Shown: piece by piece, positions 11,540-24,495 of the stretch
How positions within the stretch are numbered: position 1 is the first letter of the stretch
Layout of the letters: every line of letters begins with the position of its first letter
Origin: Tetrapyrgos nigripes
Lineage: Eukaryota > Basidiomycota > Agaricomycetes > Agaricales > Campanellaceae
Direction: 5' to 3'
DNA: 64,000 bases
Assembly (NCBI GenBank): GCA_013368315.1
Contig: JAACJM010000106.1
Coordinates: forward strand, 186,001 to 250,000
Program-made: the position numbers and the translations under genes
The notes under the pieces: generated by a model
Seen by the model: the letters and a program-made list of their open reading frames with translations, nothing else
What the model was told of the DNA's origin: nothing
Databases searched by the model: none

Positions 11540-12302
11540 GTACCCAAAGTCGAGGACATTCAAAGTCAACAATTCTAGTCGACCTTTTCCCAGGCCTCCG
11601 ATGATACGCGGAATCGACAGATCTCATTGAGGGTGCTCTGGTAATATTTTGGTCAATATCTATCGAGCCGTTCAGTAGATATAGTCCATTTAATAACAAT
11701 GATGCCCAAAATTTTGGCGTACCCCAAAAAATAGCCGAAAAAAGCACCAAAAAAAGTGCGGAATCGACTCCTTCTGCCTTTCTGCCCATTTTCACGAGCT
11801 GATGCGGCAGGAAAATATTCGGAAAGTGACGTCAGTCTACCTGAAGATTTCAGTAATCGATATATCTGATAACACCTTTCATCTTACTATGTCGTCTCGT
11901 CGTCCTGGAGGTCGCAAGGCACATCGAGGGCGTAATATATCCGGCAACACTGACTGTTAGCAAAAAGGTCGCACGGAAAGAAATGGACGGGTGAGCGGAG
12001 TTGGCAGTTAGGAAGCAGAAGGGACACAGGGTGGTTTCCCAGACGGCGATGATGCACATAGAGTCAATTCCGAGTTAGATATAGCACATAGATATGTATA
12101 CGTAGGTCTGTGACCCTTCACAGAGGTACACAACCTTGCGTTGAAACCGCCGAAATTTTTGGCGCAGCTTATTTCTCGGGGGAAAAATCCCTTTTCGACT
12201 CCTTTTGATGATCTACGTCTGATTCCGTTACAAAAATTCCCCCAAAAAAAGACTAGTTCGGCGGCTATAAAAATTGTTGACTTTGAGTGTTCTCGACTGT
12301 AC
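11540..12302. mobile_element. Candidate non-autonomous inverted-repeat element (MITE-like), about 760 bp
   Basis: The left end 11540-11574 (GTACCCAAAGTCGAGG, then ACATTCAAAGTCAACAATT) is matched in inverted orientation by 12272-12302 (AATTGTTGACTTTGAGTGTT, then CTCGACTGTAC). The match is near-perfect over about 25 bases. Inside, a pair of similar AAA(T)TTTTGGCG...CGACTCCTT(C/T)TG tracts occurs. No long coding frame is present, which fits a non-autonomous element. A target-site duplication is not obvious. Confidence 0.5.
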
Positions 12303-13296
12303 AAGATGTGTCAGTAAGAAGTCCTTTCAATCTAAGTTAGTTATACTCACCGTCTTCGTCACGTTGGCTGATGCTGCTGGCCACAGAGCCAGTGACATAC
12401 TTTGTAAATATAAGCTCTTTGCCTACTACCGAGCGATACTATTTAAAAAGTCGAATCTCTCAAGCACCTAGCATACCCCAGACTCCCTGATGGCAATTCC
12501 CACCTTGGAACCTCCTGCACTCAAACCTGGTATCTCGACGATTTCCTGGCGATGTACGCCTCCATCATGATAGCCCACCATCTCGTCCTGTCTCTCTCCA
12601 GGAGCTGGCTACTCTGGGTATTCAGCTACTCCCCGAGATAGAGAAGACTTTGTGCACCAAAATAATTACATGGATACTGAGGAGGTTAGGCATGAATGGA
12701 CGATGGAAGCAATGTTGGAAATGAAATTTCGCCAAGACAAGCTGGATACAGCCCCTCGACGTATAAGGGGGTCATATGGCTACTTACGGAGTATAAATAC
12801 GGTAGTTACATCTGCTGTATCTTTACTCGTTTGGCTCTGGTACCAATACGAGGTCAAACGTTCTTTTCCCCCGCCTTTTCGTGCCACAGCTTATTTCAAC
12901 AAGCACTTGGAAGTATGGAGGTAAGTTGAATATCCGGATATTTACCTCTGAAGTTTGCGTCTAATCTGTAGGTATAGGTCGTTGAAGAATTCGAACAGCG
13001 TTACCTGAAAGTAGGTAGCATCTCATCATCTACCATGCTTGTATTTTGAGAAGCTATCCTTACTTAGTGCCATGCACTTTGGACTCGTACAGGGTCACGT
13101 ACAAATCCGAACTTGCATGTGGTGTTCTCGCTGGGACAGTTATAATCTAGCTACAATCAACTTCAGGGGCGAGTTGCAGATATTCTTTCGACGTTTGTTG
13201 CTCTGACTGATCGTTCAGACAAAAATGATGCGTGGATTGGCCTCCTCCTTCCCCCTAATTACATTGCCACAATAACTCCTGCTGCCATTGTCAGAT

Positions 13297-13334
13297 TTTT
13301 ATGCCCGCCACAGTATTTTATGCCCGCCACAGTA
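13297..13334. repeat. Two exact tandem copies of a 19 nt unit
   Basis: TTTTATGCCCGCCACAGTA occurs at 13297-13315 and 13316-13334 without mismatch. Confidence 0.9.
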
Positions 13335-13404
13335 AAATAGGAGTTGTCAGCTGAAAGGAATTAGCTTCAATAGCAGGGTGAATATTCTTGAATCATGACT
13401 CTCG

Positions 13405-13460
13405 CAGTTGTTCACATTCAATGGAATAATTACAGTTGTTCACATTCAATGGAATAATTA
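13405..13460. repeat. Two exact tandem copies of a 28 nt unit
   Basis: The unit beginning CAGTTGTTCACATTCAATGG and ending AATAATTA occurs at 13405-13432 and again at 13433-13460, followed by CAG. The copies are identical, so the duplication is recent. Confidence 0.9.
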
Positions 13461-15355
13461 CAGGAAATTACCGGATATTTTCCTATTCAGAGGAAGGATG
13501 CAGAGAATGATCCTGTGCGGATTCAATACTTGAAGTCTCTTCAATGATGGTGACGACTTGTAGTCCTTTGCTTATTCGCCTACGAAAGATTGTGAAGTTA
13601 CTTACAGTAACCGTACGATGTCCGATATTTCTACACCGCTAAATGTCCCGATGAATAGTGGCCTAGGCCATAAAGTGGTGGGTACCGCTTGAAAATTTTC
13701 ACACAGAAGCCACTCGGACTGCGTCACGGCAGAGATTTATCCAGGCTCGCAAACTTTTGCGTCCGAGTGGTGTTAATATACGATCCAGCAAAGCGAAAGG
13801 AGATTGAACGCTAACGACGTCAATCCCTGTCAATCCTCACCCCGGGCGTGAGAACCATTGCCCCTGTCAGCTTAACCCTTCGGTACCGAACTCAGTCGGA
13901 GGACGAGGAATTCGCCTTTTCCCAGATATCCAGATATATTCAGGAACGATGGATTCACGGAGCAAGTCGGATGAAGAGGATCTCCGTCCTATTCTGAGCC
14001 TATCGGGGAGGCCCGGAAACCTATACTAGTGGCTGCTCACAGGCTAAGTAAAATTATCGCTGATATAGAGACTAAGAGAGGAACGACCCAGGAAACTAAT
14101 AATAAGAAAGAGGCTTGAAAAGGGACACGCCACTTCTAGATCATCAGGTGGTCTTTGTCAAAAAATGGTCTCCAGGTCCAAGAGAATACGATGTTATATC
14201 CTAGTCTTCGGGTGAATACAGTGGACTGAATCATGCGATGGAGCGACGACGCGTCGACGGTCGAGGCCCTGAACATCTGAATACTTACTATATGTACCTT
14301 GTAACGTAGGAGAAAAATCCCGTCTACCCGGTATCGATATCATTGCTTCGGGCTTCACGTGCATTTAGATCCGCCAGGGTGACAATTCAGAGTCTTGCAG
14401 CTAGTCTTGCGAGCTCTCGGGTGGATAAGCATCGAGGCAAGCTGCGGTTGTACTGACCTGGTGAAATTTGGGTGAAATACTTACGACGATCATGATGTGC
14501 TTACAGCAACTTGCTTTTTCAAGAATTCGGTATTATCGGAGGCAACGAAGTAGTCGACGTTGTGCGTGGTATCGCACGTCAACTCTACCTCCTTCAAGGT
14601 AGTCCGTTCGAGCAAGCGGTGTCGTCTGTTTGGAAACAGCAAGAAGTTAGAACGGTCAGCAGGCGCGGTCCGAATTTGAGGTCTAGACCTAGTGATACTT
14701 TTTTGGAAGTAAAACGTCACCGCTGAAGATCAGGGTCGCACAGCGTGGACTAGTCCCTCGTCATCTCCTCTGTGAATACATACACGCCAGAACACGGAGA
14801 TTTGACGACGAGACAAAATCCTCGGCTCGAGTCTATACAGAGTTTAGCGATACATGACAACAGCCGCTAAATAATTCCTCGATGTGAATTGTGAAGAAAG
14901 CGCAGGGTCAATCCGAGGAGCAGAGCACCAAGTAAAGAGGCGAAAAAGACGGGGGATCATGGTACAATACGAAAGGAAGAATACAATGCTAAAACGTCAA
15001 AAAAGTCTACGAAGAGAATAGCAAGACTAAGGATACATCGTGTTATACGTATTGTACACATCTAGGCTTTGGTATGCCATAATGAGTTCATGAGAATGCA
15101 GTCTTGAGATGTTGTAGAGATAGATGCAAAGCGTGAATGTATGCTGTATACATAGATGTAAGGGGACTGAAGGTTAGAATGCAGCGTAAAAGACTGTAAA
15201 GACATCAAGGGAAAGAATTATGCTGAGTGAAGTCACTAGAAATAAAATCGTCAGCCATTATCACTGGAAGAAGTGAGTAAGTCTGGCATACCTAGGCTGT
15301 AATAGTAGATATAACCTATACACCAAAAGGCCAGGTTAACCCATCACCTGCCAAC

Positions 15356-17053
15356 TCACAAACTGAAGACCGCCTGCATCTTCAACCCAATCACGCCTCC
15401 ACCTTTCCCATCCCATCCTGGAATAACTGCTCGGCATACAGGACATCTACAGAACCCCAAGGTGAGAAAATAAGAAAAGTAGGAAAAAAGGAAAAGAACC
15501 CACCTCGGCCCTCCTTCACCTCCCATCATCCCCATCCCCCTCCTCATCGTACTCTTAACAGCAGAAAACAAGCACGACCCACAACATATATGTCCGCAGG
15601 GTGTAAGCGTTGCGTTAGTCGGGGGACAAAAGCATACTGGGCAGGTGTACGCGGAAAGGAGAGTTGACTCGTCCAATTCGGGGGATTTAGATTTCACTCT
15701 GCCTTTGCCCTTTCCCTTTCCCTTGGTATCGACCTTGACTTGGATTTCTCCTTCCACTTGGGCATCAGCGTTGTCGGTATAGGATACTTCAGACGGTTGA
15801 GAAACTTCTTCAGAAGCGTCAGGCTCGGATTTTACCGATATGGGTTCAGGGTGGGGGTCTTTTCGCGGGCGGGCCACAGCGATGAGAGTAGGGACGGTAG
15901 TTGCGGTAGAGGAAGAGGAAGAGGAAGAGGAAGGTCCAGCGGTGGAGCCAGCAGCGGACGGCGACGGAGATAGTTTATGAGTATTCACCTTGTCTTTCCC
16001 CTTGGCGTTAGACGGACCTGGCATTGACTCAGAAAAAGAAAGGGAGGCAGAGGGGGTGGGCTTGGATGCGTCTGGTGAGAAAGCAAAACCCGCAGAACGG
16101 CTTGACGAAGCCAACGAGTTGAGCACAAATGGCGAAGCCAGCGGCACAGTAGTCGCTGCAGAAGTGGAAGAGCTGCCGCCCGAAGACGTGGAAGGGTAGA
16201 TTGGGTAAAACGGCGCAGAAGCAGAAGCACCTGATACTTCTGCCTGGGTATTCTCCATGTTATCGTCATTGTCGAGTAGCGACGAATGGATAGCTGAGGT
16301 GTCGTCTTCATCGTCCTGGTCCCAAGTCTTAGGATGAGTACCGTGAGAGTTGCCGGATGAAGAAGACGTGAATAGTCGTTTAGTACTGGGACCATCCTCT
16401 GCAATTCCATTCTCCTCCGACCGTTCTCTTTTAATTCCTCGTGAACTTGCAGCTGCTTCTGGTGCAGAACCTGGTCCTAAGCCACTCGACGGCACCGAAA
16501 GAGTATGCCAAGGGTTCGTTATTTCTGCAGTGTCTTCATATCCCAATAAACCGGTACCAGCATCCGACAACCGAGAAATTCCTGCATCAGCTCTAGAAGA
16601 GCCAGCAGAGATCTGATGCGTCCATCCTGGGCCATTGCTGTACTCGGAAGCTAGATTGGCCACCGGATGATCCAAATGTCCTGATTCATCTTCTTGGACG
16701 ACCTCTCCTATAGACACGTTGTCTCCCATATCGGAAAACAAAGACTGTGGTAAACGAGTCCAGGAATTGTCTGAGTCCATAGCTCGACCTACACGAGAAA
16801 AATAAGCAGAATCAGCCAAAGTTGTCTCTTTCCAGAAGATGTGTCGCGCACCACTGCCAAAACTTCGATTTGCGTTGCCAACCTCAAAGAGTCTTGAGGA
16901 TGTTCGTTGACCGGAGCGGTGCGAGGAGGGTTGAGAGCGACTAGAGCGACGAGAAGAAGCAACTGAAGGGGTTAATGAACGTGCAAGTCGTGGAAGAAGG
17001 GTTCTGCTCGTTGTGGGCGCTGGCAAAGGCGCGTCCTTGTCAGACGGTGTCAT
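15356..17053 (-). CDS. RING-finger (C3HC4) protein, probable E3 ubiquitin ligase, STUbL-like
   Basis: The protein is probably nuclear. The N-terminal ~460 residues are Ser-, Asp/Glu- and Lys-rich and look disordered. The C-terminus carries a RING: CPVC at residues 471-474, CGHICCGSC shortly after, and CPVCRAVIPGW as the second half. The arrangement resembles Slx8/RNF4-type SUMO-targeted ligases, which is inference. A 57 nt GT-AG intron (15447-15503) lies just before the final CPVC. It is in frame and stop-free, so the unspliced frame gives 565 residues and the spliced one 546. The start ATG at 17053 is the first in frame. A paralog with the same intron position lies at 42718-44720. A tRNA-Asp starts 107 bp upstream on the other strand. 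Confidence 0.85.
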   Translation of the reverse strand: MTPSDKDAPLPAPTTSRTLLPRLARSLTPSVASSRRSSRSQPSSHRSGQRTSSRLFEVGNANRSFGSGARHIFWKETTLADSAYFSRVGRAMDSDNSWTRLPQSLFSDMGDNVSIGEVVQEDESGHLDHPVANLASEYSNGPGWTHQISAGSSRADAGISRLSDAGTGLLGYEDTAEITNPWHTLSVPSSGLGPGSAPEAAASSRGIKRERSEENGIAEDGPSTKRLFTSSSSGNSHGTHPKTWDQDDEDDTSAIHSSLLDNDDNMENTQAEVSGASASAPFYPIYPSTSSGGSSSTSAATTVPLASPFVLNSLASSSRSAGFAFSPDASKPTPSASLSFSESMPGPSNAKGKDKVNTHKLSPSPSAAGSTAGPSSSSSSSSTATTVPTLIAVARPRKDPHPEPISVKSEPDASEEVSQPSEVSYTDNADAQVEGEIQVKVDTKGKGKGKGRVKSKSPELDESTLLSAYTCPVCFCPPTNATLTPCGHICCGSCLFSAVKSTMRRGMGMMGGEGGPRWVLFLFSYFSYFLTLGFCRCPVCRAVIPGWDGKGGGVIGLKMQAVFSL

Positions 17054-17159
17054 GACCAGGCCGGAAATGGACCGTTACTGTCACCCTGTCACGCTTATAA
17101 AACTGGACCCACGCCACAACGACGGATTGTGGCTCGTAAACTATCTTCCTTTTCACAGA

Positions 17160-17231
17160 TCCCTGGTAGTATATCGGTTAGTACACGCGCCTGTCACGCG
17201 CGAAAGCTGGGTTCGACTCCCAGCCAGGGAG
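17160..17231 (+). tRNA. tRNA-Asp (GTC)
   Basis: A complete cloverleaf is visible. The acceptor stem TCCCTGG pairs with CCAGGGA, the D stem is GTAT/GTAC, and the anticodon stem CGCGC/GCGCG holds loop CTGTCAC with anticodon GTC. The T stem CTGGG/CCCAG encloses TTCGACT. No intron is present, and a T-rich tract 12-20 bp downstream fits a Pol III terminator. CCA is not encoded, as usual in eukaryotes. Confidence 0.95.
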
Positions 17232-20200
17232 TATGCCACGTACTCTTTTTTTTTCTGAGTCTCTGGCCCAGGTACTTACAATTTTTTTTCAGTTTGACAC
17301 CAGGCCCAACTCCCTAACTCCACTCTAATCAAACGAGAACTGTCAAGAAGGCGTCCATATATCTCATATCCTCCAAGTACGGTAGACGTAAGAAATATCC
17401 ATCGAATTTATGCGCTTATCATTCCTACAGTCTGAACCTGCGAAAGACAAAGAGAAATGGACGGACTTTTTCGTCAAAAAACCCACTTGGAATCATCTGT
17501 CGAATGCTTGTCAGATGCAGGGTGGCGGCTATGAGTGCACCCGTGCACTTACGTTCCCTGAGCAGTTTGAAAATCGTTACGCTGTATATAGGAAAAATAC
17601 GTACATAACGTCTAGGTTAAAGATTCGACCACATACACACGAACTCCGGATAAAGTGTAATCGTCGACGCGTGAGTACACTGTAGCGACGAATATGAGCT
17701 GAAGTTTTATGTGGCTGAGAGCAGTTTTAGCCAAAGGGTTAGTTAAATAGGCACGGAACTTTGAGTGTATACTTATTGTGGCGCCGTTATACATAAAAGC
17801 ACCGGTCTCTTCCCTACCTCGCTACATACTTCGGCATACATGTTATATTCACCCTCCCGCGAAGAGGCTTTCGGAGGAGATCGCCGTGTCACAGCGCCTG
17901 CCATCTTTAACCCCGCGAGGTAGCGACTCGGACTGCAGCATCCACGGCGACTTTGTAATTGGAGTTTGGCTGCAGTAACCAGACTCAAACCAGACTTCGA
18001 ACAGAATGCGATAAGATAAGACAAAATGAGACTCGGGAGATACCATTTGAGGAAGCGGATCAGCGGAACGGTTTCCTTGCTCCACTTCATGGTTCAGCAA
18101 GCCACTCCCCTCCTTCGGTCAGAGTCCTTTGGAATCGGGGATTCCAGAATGTGAATTGACAGTTTTTGTCAGCTGCGAGCCTGCGTTGTTAGATGATATT
18201 ATTGCCCTGATATTCCCGGAGCCTTCGTTCGAACGGTAAATCTGTATATCATTACCCGGGCGGATAAGATCCCAAATAAGCTAAAGTGTTCGATACTCGA
18301 AATGAAGCAGTGATTGGAAACGGTGCTAGCAATAAGCCCTGGCCTGGCTGACATGCAGCTCCATGCCTGCCTGAAAGCTGACAGCTGGGCCAGAATGTCC
18401 GTGCTGAGATCATACGATCAACCCTTGGCATACTTCAAGTTACCCTTCTCTTCCTCATGCCATTTCCAATGACAGGACGTATGTCTCTGTGTGCAAAATA
18501 TTATACTCAGCATCCTTTCAACACGACGAACCAGCAAGAAATGAATACGATCATAACGCAATCATATTCATATGCATTCATATGCAGCATGCTGTAACGG
18601 CCCCAGGCCTCTCCAGGCCTATTGCAATTGGGGTTTACAGCCCTTGATCAGCCTACACATTCATCGCCTGGAAATATATGGTAGATCCCACCGTTGTTAT
18701 AAGCATTGTGCCATCAGGCACGCCGGTTGGTCCAATGTCTCTCGATCACTTCTCGATAAGTACATAGATCTACTGCCCATCCGGTGAAAAGAAACCCGAG
18801 GAGTGGGTACTTACTTGTTGGACTCCTACTTACTTACCTTTAATGTGCGTCGTATTTTGTCGTATCCTCTTGCCCAATCGGCTACCGTTGGCAGCCGTGG
18901 ACGATGAGTACATGGTTCATAATGTATCAAGGATAACTTCAAGTACCCTGAGCTGAGGCCGTCGCCAGTCGAACAAAAATAAATATCCACGCCAACTTAC
19001 GTTGGCAATGGCCATGATCAGATGATGATCAGGAGAAGATGGGTTCTTCGACTTCGAAGTGGAGATTGCAAGAACATGTGTACGACTAGTGGATGATATA
19101 TGTACGCTCTAATGCCTCCTCGAGGGTGCTCAACCCATACTAAGAAGTACTTACTAAGATGACGGCTATTCCGTGTACCGCAAGGAGAAAGTCAAGAAGA
19201 TCGCTTAATTTCAAGTTTTTTTCCTCGATCATTGCATTGCACCCGCCCATCCACGCCAAAGAAACGTCTGGAAATGTTAGAAGGAGAAGACCAAAAAATA
19301 CATCATTATTCAGAATACTCCAAGCACTTGGAAACCAAGGAGCTTTTCAGCTTCTCTTCTGTCTTCCTGCGGCATGGAATATCGAGCCGATCACCCGAAT
19401 TGGATAGAATAACGTACAGGTACTTCATGATGCATTTCCGTCCGAGGACTTTTGATGCAAAAGAAAAAAAACAAAACAAAACACGGCTGCAATTAATGGG
19501 CGGATGATCAAGGAGCAGTGATAGGCGGTCTATGGGCTGATCTCACAAGATGTAAGCCTCACGCTTTTTGTCCTCGGAAGTTTCCTGCAGTGTGTCAATC
19601 CGTCAAGCCCGGAGTATACTATAGTCTCGGAACACTGATGAACCTCTCCCGCGAGTGTACGGACAGGTTCGGCGGAGGCAGGCAAAGATCTTGATGCACC
19701 CCAATGCAGCTTCGTACGCATTCCAACATCGTGTATATGTATTCAAGGAGACCGGATGATGATCTTGTACATACTCAATCATCTTCAAATCATCTTCAAA
19801 ATTAATGAGACGAAGTGAAGCGGAATTCAAGCCTGCAGTCGTACTCAGTACTACAGGATCCCCTCCAATTATCAAAGACTACCCATTTCAAATTTAATCT
19901 TTGCAACTGCACTGGGAAGATGAACAAGTCGTTTAGTATCCTTGTATCGAAAGCAGCACTCCTCCTCTTCTACCAGAATGGATGATTGGGAGCCGAGTAC
20001 TCGGAGTACCGTCCAACCAGTGAGACTTACTGTCACGTCCAGTAGCCGAGACGCCACATTTCTCCCGATTACGCGAACGTTTAAGGGATGGGACGTGATC
20101 GTGCTGCGAGACTGCGAACTTGGACCAGCAAGGTCAAGGATACTTATACTTTACGGCTTCTCTGCTGATGTGCCTACGAATCAGCATGATGAAGACTTGA

Positions 20201-23200
20201 GAATGATTATACAGTAGGTCAAGGATCATTCGAGCTGAACGTGTATGTGTTGGATTTGGCATGAACCCCAAAATTCTGCTGTGCTATCGATTTGGGAAGT
20301 GCGATGATCTTCCAGTACATCAGGGACAGAACGCATGCTGATGCACTTTATCCTCCTACCACTGGCTCGGAGCTGCAGCTTCAACTCTCGATGCACTCGA
20401 GTAGTCTTTTATTCAAATGATCAACTCAAAGGATCCAAGGTAAATGCCACTTACTATACGTAAAAGGTTCAAACCCTGTCACTGACCTAGGAGTCGTTTT
20501 GCACAAATGACCAGTCTCTGGGTATTTTGGGGTATATCTCGGCCAAGCCTGATATGCGCAGCTGCTCTAGATGGTTTCAGAGATATGCCAGCCGCTTTGG
20601 TTTTCAGGGTGCGACGCTAGGCTTTGCCTAGCACATTCAATTTGCACTCTGGGTTCTCCAGGTTGGACCTTACAGCTTTCTAGTAGAATCGGTAATGACT
20701 ATGTAGGAGTCCTCAGGGCAATGCGCTATTATATTCTACGTTGGCGAACTAAAACTAAACGCAGAGCTGGAATCCTTTAAAGTCAATAAGCCTGTACAGT
20801 GTACTAACTGCCAATAGGCCGTTTGAGAGTAGGGATCCAACAAACTACTTATCAACGCTGACAAGGCGCTAGTGCACAAGCTAGTCAGCCTGCTATAACT
20901 CCGAGAAGATTCCTCGGAGGCTCGAGCTCAACGAGGTTTTCACGGTCGCTACAATAGTCCGACTGAATTCGTCCGTCGGAGTACCTATTTACATAAACTC
21001 CCCTTCAACGCCGAATCTCACTAGAGGCCTGAGTTCTTGATGGCTGGATATTTAATTGGAATGATCTGCTCTGACTGGTCCTGTAAGCCACTTCATGATC
21101 GGAGTGAGGAGAATTGGCCTGGAATTGGCTTTCCGCCGTGTCATCAGTTCCGTCGAGGAACGTATATATTTACCAAAGCAACGGACTATAAGATAATCCT
21201 GAACTACAAGCTGAGCCGCCGTTCTTCACCGCTAGCTATAGTACACCCTTATCGAAGTGACATTGAAGGAAGCTTCCCGCGAACTCTTCATGCCCACTGC
21301 AGATCTGAACAGTTTCCTAGAAGTCTCCGAAATCAGCTCGTGATAATTTTACATCATGACTGTCAGAATCCTCGGGGCTGAGATGATGGCACGAGTGTTC
21401 ATAGAAAGCTTTTAACATAAGTTAAGGGCATTTATGTAAAAACTGACACTAAGACTGACAGGCAGGCGAATCATCATAAATGTCTTCATCAGATAGACTC
21501 CGAGTTGGACCCTAAGCCTAAGCCAAATTTCCCCAGACAAGTAGCGTAACATATGTCAAGCCACTTGAAATTTACTATCTCATCCTCTCTGGAGCCTACG
21601 GAGATTCTTTTTGATAGAAACTAGAAGTATAAAAGTTCGATCCACTCTCCCGCCACACTGCACACTGCCACATAGGAATTTGAAGGGTGCGTCAATGTCG
21701 GTAACTGGTCAGATGTATTATTATCTGCCAGTGGCCAATCAGCTTCCATTCTCCAGACATTTTTAGTTGACTGTCCCTCCAGACAGCGCACGCCAAAGAG
21801 AACGAACGATCTTGGAATGATCTGGTCCTGGCACCTATAGCTTCATTTCTCTCGGTAGCACCAGGCCCAGGCTCGGTACCGAAGCCATATGATGTGGCAC
21901 CGTGTCGGCATCAATGCAGATCGGTCGAGGGCTTACAAGTATGTACGTGTTTACTGATCCCGGACTCATCTTCGATCACTTCTGAGGCTGAACGAGTCCA
22001 TATGTTGGGAAACCTTAAAATCAGTAACGTCATGGAGAGAAGGAACTTGAATCAAAATTAGAAGACTCGTGTTTACATCAACAAGTCGCAGCCTGAGTGA
22101 GGCTCGAAGTTTCGTTACTTACTAGTACTTTGGCAGGTGGTATTGAGCTTTCTCTAGATCGTCTGGCACTCAATGTGCATTATTAGTTCTAGCGTATCGA
22201 GAGTTGCTTACAATGCTTGCATGCATGCTGGCAAAAGTGGTCCGCTGTCTGATAAGCGCACAGGGCCCTGTTGGAGCACAAGCCTCTCTACATATCATCG
22301 TCACCTCACGGGATCACGCCACGTCGGCGATGAATCTCTTGCGATATTGAATTCTTTCCAAGCTTAGGAATGCGATCGTCGGCATTGACCAACCAATTGA
22401 TTCCGATCCTGAGAGTGGGTCATGAGAAGATATCATCGTATGAATATATCGTATTATTTTGAGACTATCTCCCGCTAACTTAGGAAGTCTCTGGCTTTGG
22501 ACGGAACTCGGCTGGGGATTGAAGGTATATGGTCCTACCCAACCTTTGTAGAAGATTTGGAGGAATGCAGTAGTGGCATGCCTCCATTTGGCAACTCGAA
22601 ATGCTATGTACTTATGTTTTTAAAATAGTACGCAGGGTCACGGAGGAGCGAACAGGAAGATATGTTGAGTCCGTGGAATTCCACTAGAAACCAGCTGCTT
22701 TAGTCTGATGGGATGGTGAGCAGGGTGCGTAGGCTGGCAAATTCTGTCAGACGTCATGAGGATGTGCGTCCACTTATTCAACGCCAGGGCTGAGGGGATT
22801 TCCGAAATATCGATGGTCGAGCTAGAGTCGACGGTCGATGTCATTCGAATTGAATGTTCGGTATGTATGTTAGCCCAATTGCCGGGTAACTGACTTGGGG
22901 TTCTTAGCGAATCCTAGCACATTTCGAGGCTCGAAGACATGCATTGATCTGAATATTCGGTGGCAATAGCGCTAGGCCCAAGGGCTTCATGGTAACCACC
23001 GATCAGCTAGATTCGAGTTTTCCGAATTTGTGACTGCAGTAAGTTTTATAGCGGGGCTCACTCTTACTGGTGGAGTTTTCCAAATCTGCGCCTATTTTGA
23101 CTGTTGACTGGAGCTAGTCGCCGCTTCTCTGGTGAATGTATGATGGATATATAGTTACCTATCATGGTATGCTTTCCGCTGTCGTTCAATACCAATGACT

Positions 23201-24495
23201 CGGATATCTAACCAATTCCACGATGTTTGCTCAAGAAAAGACTTGCTTCTCCCTACGTACGAGGTCGCGTCATTACTGCTTAATCTTGGGGTTCCGTTCT
23301 GCCGTCGTAGTCTTGAATTTGTATTCGTACGGGGTTCTCGTCCTCGTCCGTGAGCCTTAGGCTTCTAAAAATTTCTCAACTTCAGGCTAGACTATTATTG
23401 TACTTTCTTCCTCTGGAATTATGTTCACTCTCTGTAAATCTTCTGCTAGATCAGTACGGATTTAGAAGCATTACTAGGAGGGCACGAGTCCATTAGAATT
23501 GAACGGTACCCGCTTGGGCTGATAATAACACGCAGAATAGGCGGCCTGCAAAAACTTTACTTATCTGTACTAGAAGACATGCGAGAGCAGCCATGTACTT
23601 GAAAGTGTACAAATAGACTTGTCATGGCTCACCTCCGTATCTCTCCGTACGTAAACAGACAAAATGAATAGGATTCCCCAACGTAAGTGCTCCTCCGGTG
23701 TCGAATCGGAAAGTATTTCAACGGCGACAAAATGGGTGCGAAAGAAGAGTCAAAGGAATCACACCCCAAAGTCGAAGATTGTACTTACGTGGAGCACGAA
23801 TTAGTGCGCACTTGATGTAAGTAGAAGTAACGATTGTGGAAAGTTTGAGAGGAAAGGAAGGTCGCTTCGCTGAGGTATTCTTTGAAAAATTTTAGTTGAC
23901 GTTGTCTAAAGCGCCCAGATCATAATCACAGTCCATGCATCACGGTCAGAACTTTGAAGGCCTTTGAGGTGAGCTTGAGTTGGTTTCCATAATAGGGAAT
24001 CGTGTACTAGCCGGGACCGAGGCGTGAAGAAGTTTGACGGGAACCGTGGCACACTGCGATCAGATCTATCTATTTGATTTCCCCATACGTCGAAGGGACG
24101 CATTCGTGACATATATATCGGAACATTCGAACATTGGCGGGACGGCTGCCGCTGGAAAAATATTGAGGACACCGTATTTGGAACTCGGGCCTGTTGCTAC
24201 GACACGAGTAAATGTGTAGACCCAACAGGCAATGTAGCCGCTCATGTTGCAGATCGGTTATTTCCGGGCCTGGTCTCGTCTTCCGACCCTTTATTGTGTG
24301 GTATTTCTTCCCTTTTTACTATTCCCGACAGGTCGCCCCGAAGCTTATGTACATATGATGTATCCGGCTTTACTAACATATACATTCACAAACTTTTATA
24401 TCATTCGTACTCGCCTATTCCTTTTCCTTCTTATACCCCTCCACATATAGCCGTCATTTCTCCTTTCTCCCCTCCCTGTGGCCTCTCCCCTCACT
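17232..24495. other. Large gene-poor interval (about 7.2 kb)
   Basis: Open frames are all short, on both strands, without recognisable motifs or coherent splicing. Oligo-T tracts follow the tRNA. Most of the interval looks like relaxed non-coding sequence or very old transposon debris. Nothing specific can be supported. Confidence 0.45.

Larger units (their letters stand above)
12303..15355. other. Gene-poor interval with short tandem duplications
   Basis: A plus-strand frame at 12652-12924 (QNNYMDTEEVRHEWTMEAM) is open but has no recognised family, and I do not call it a gene. The rest shows no supported coding sequence. Two short tandem duplications are listed separately. Confidence 0.4.
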
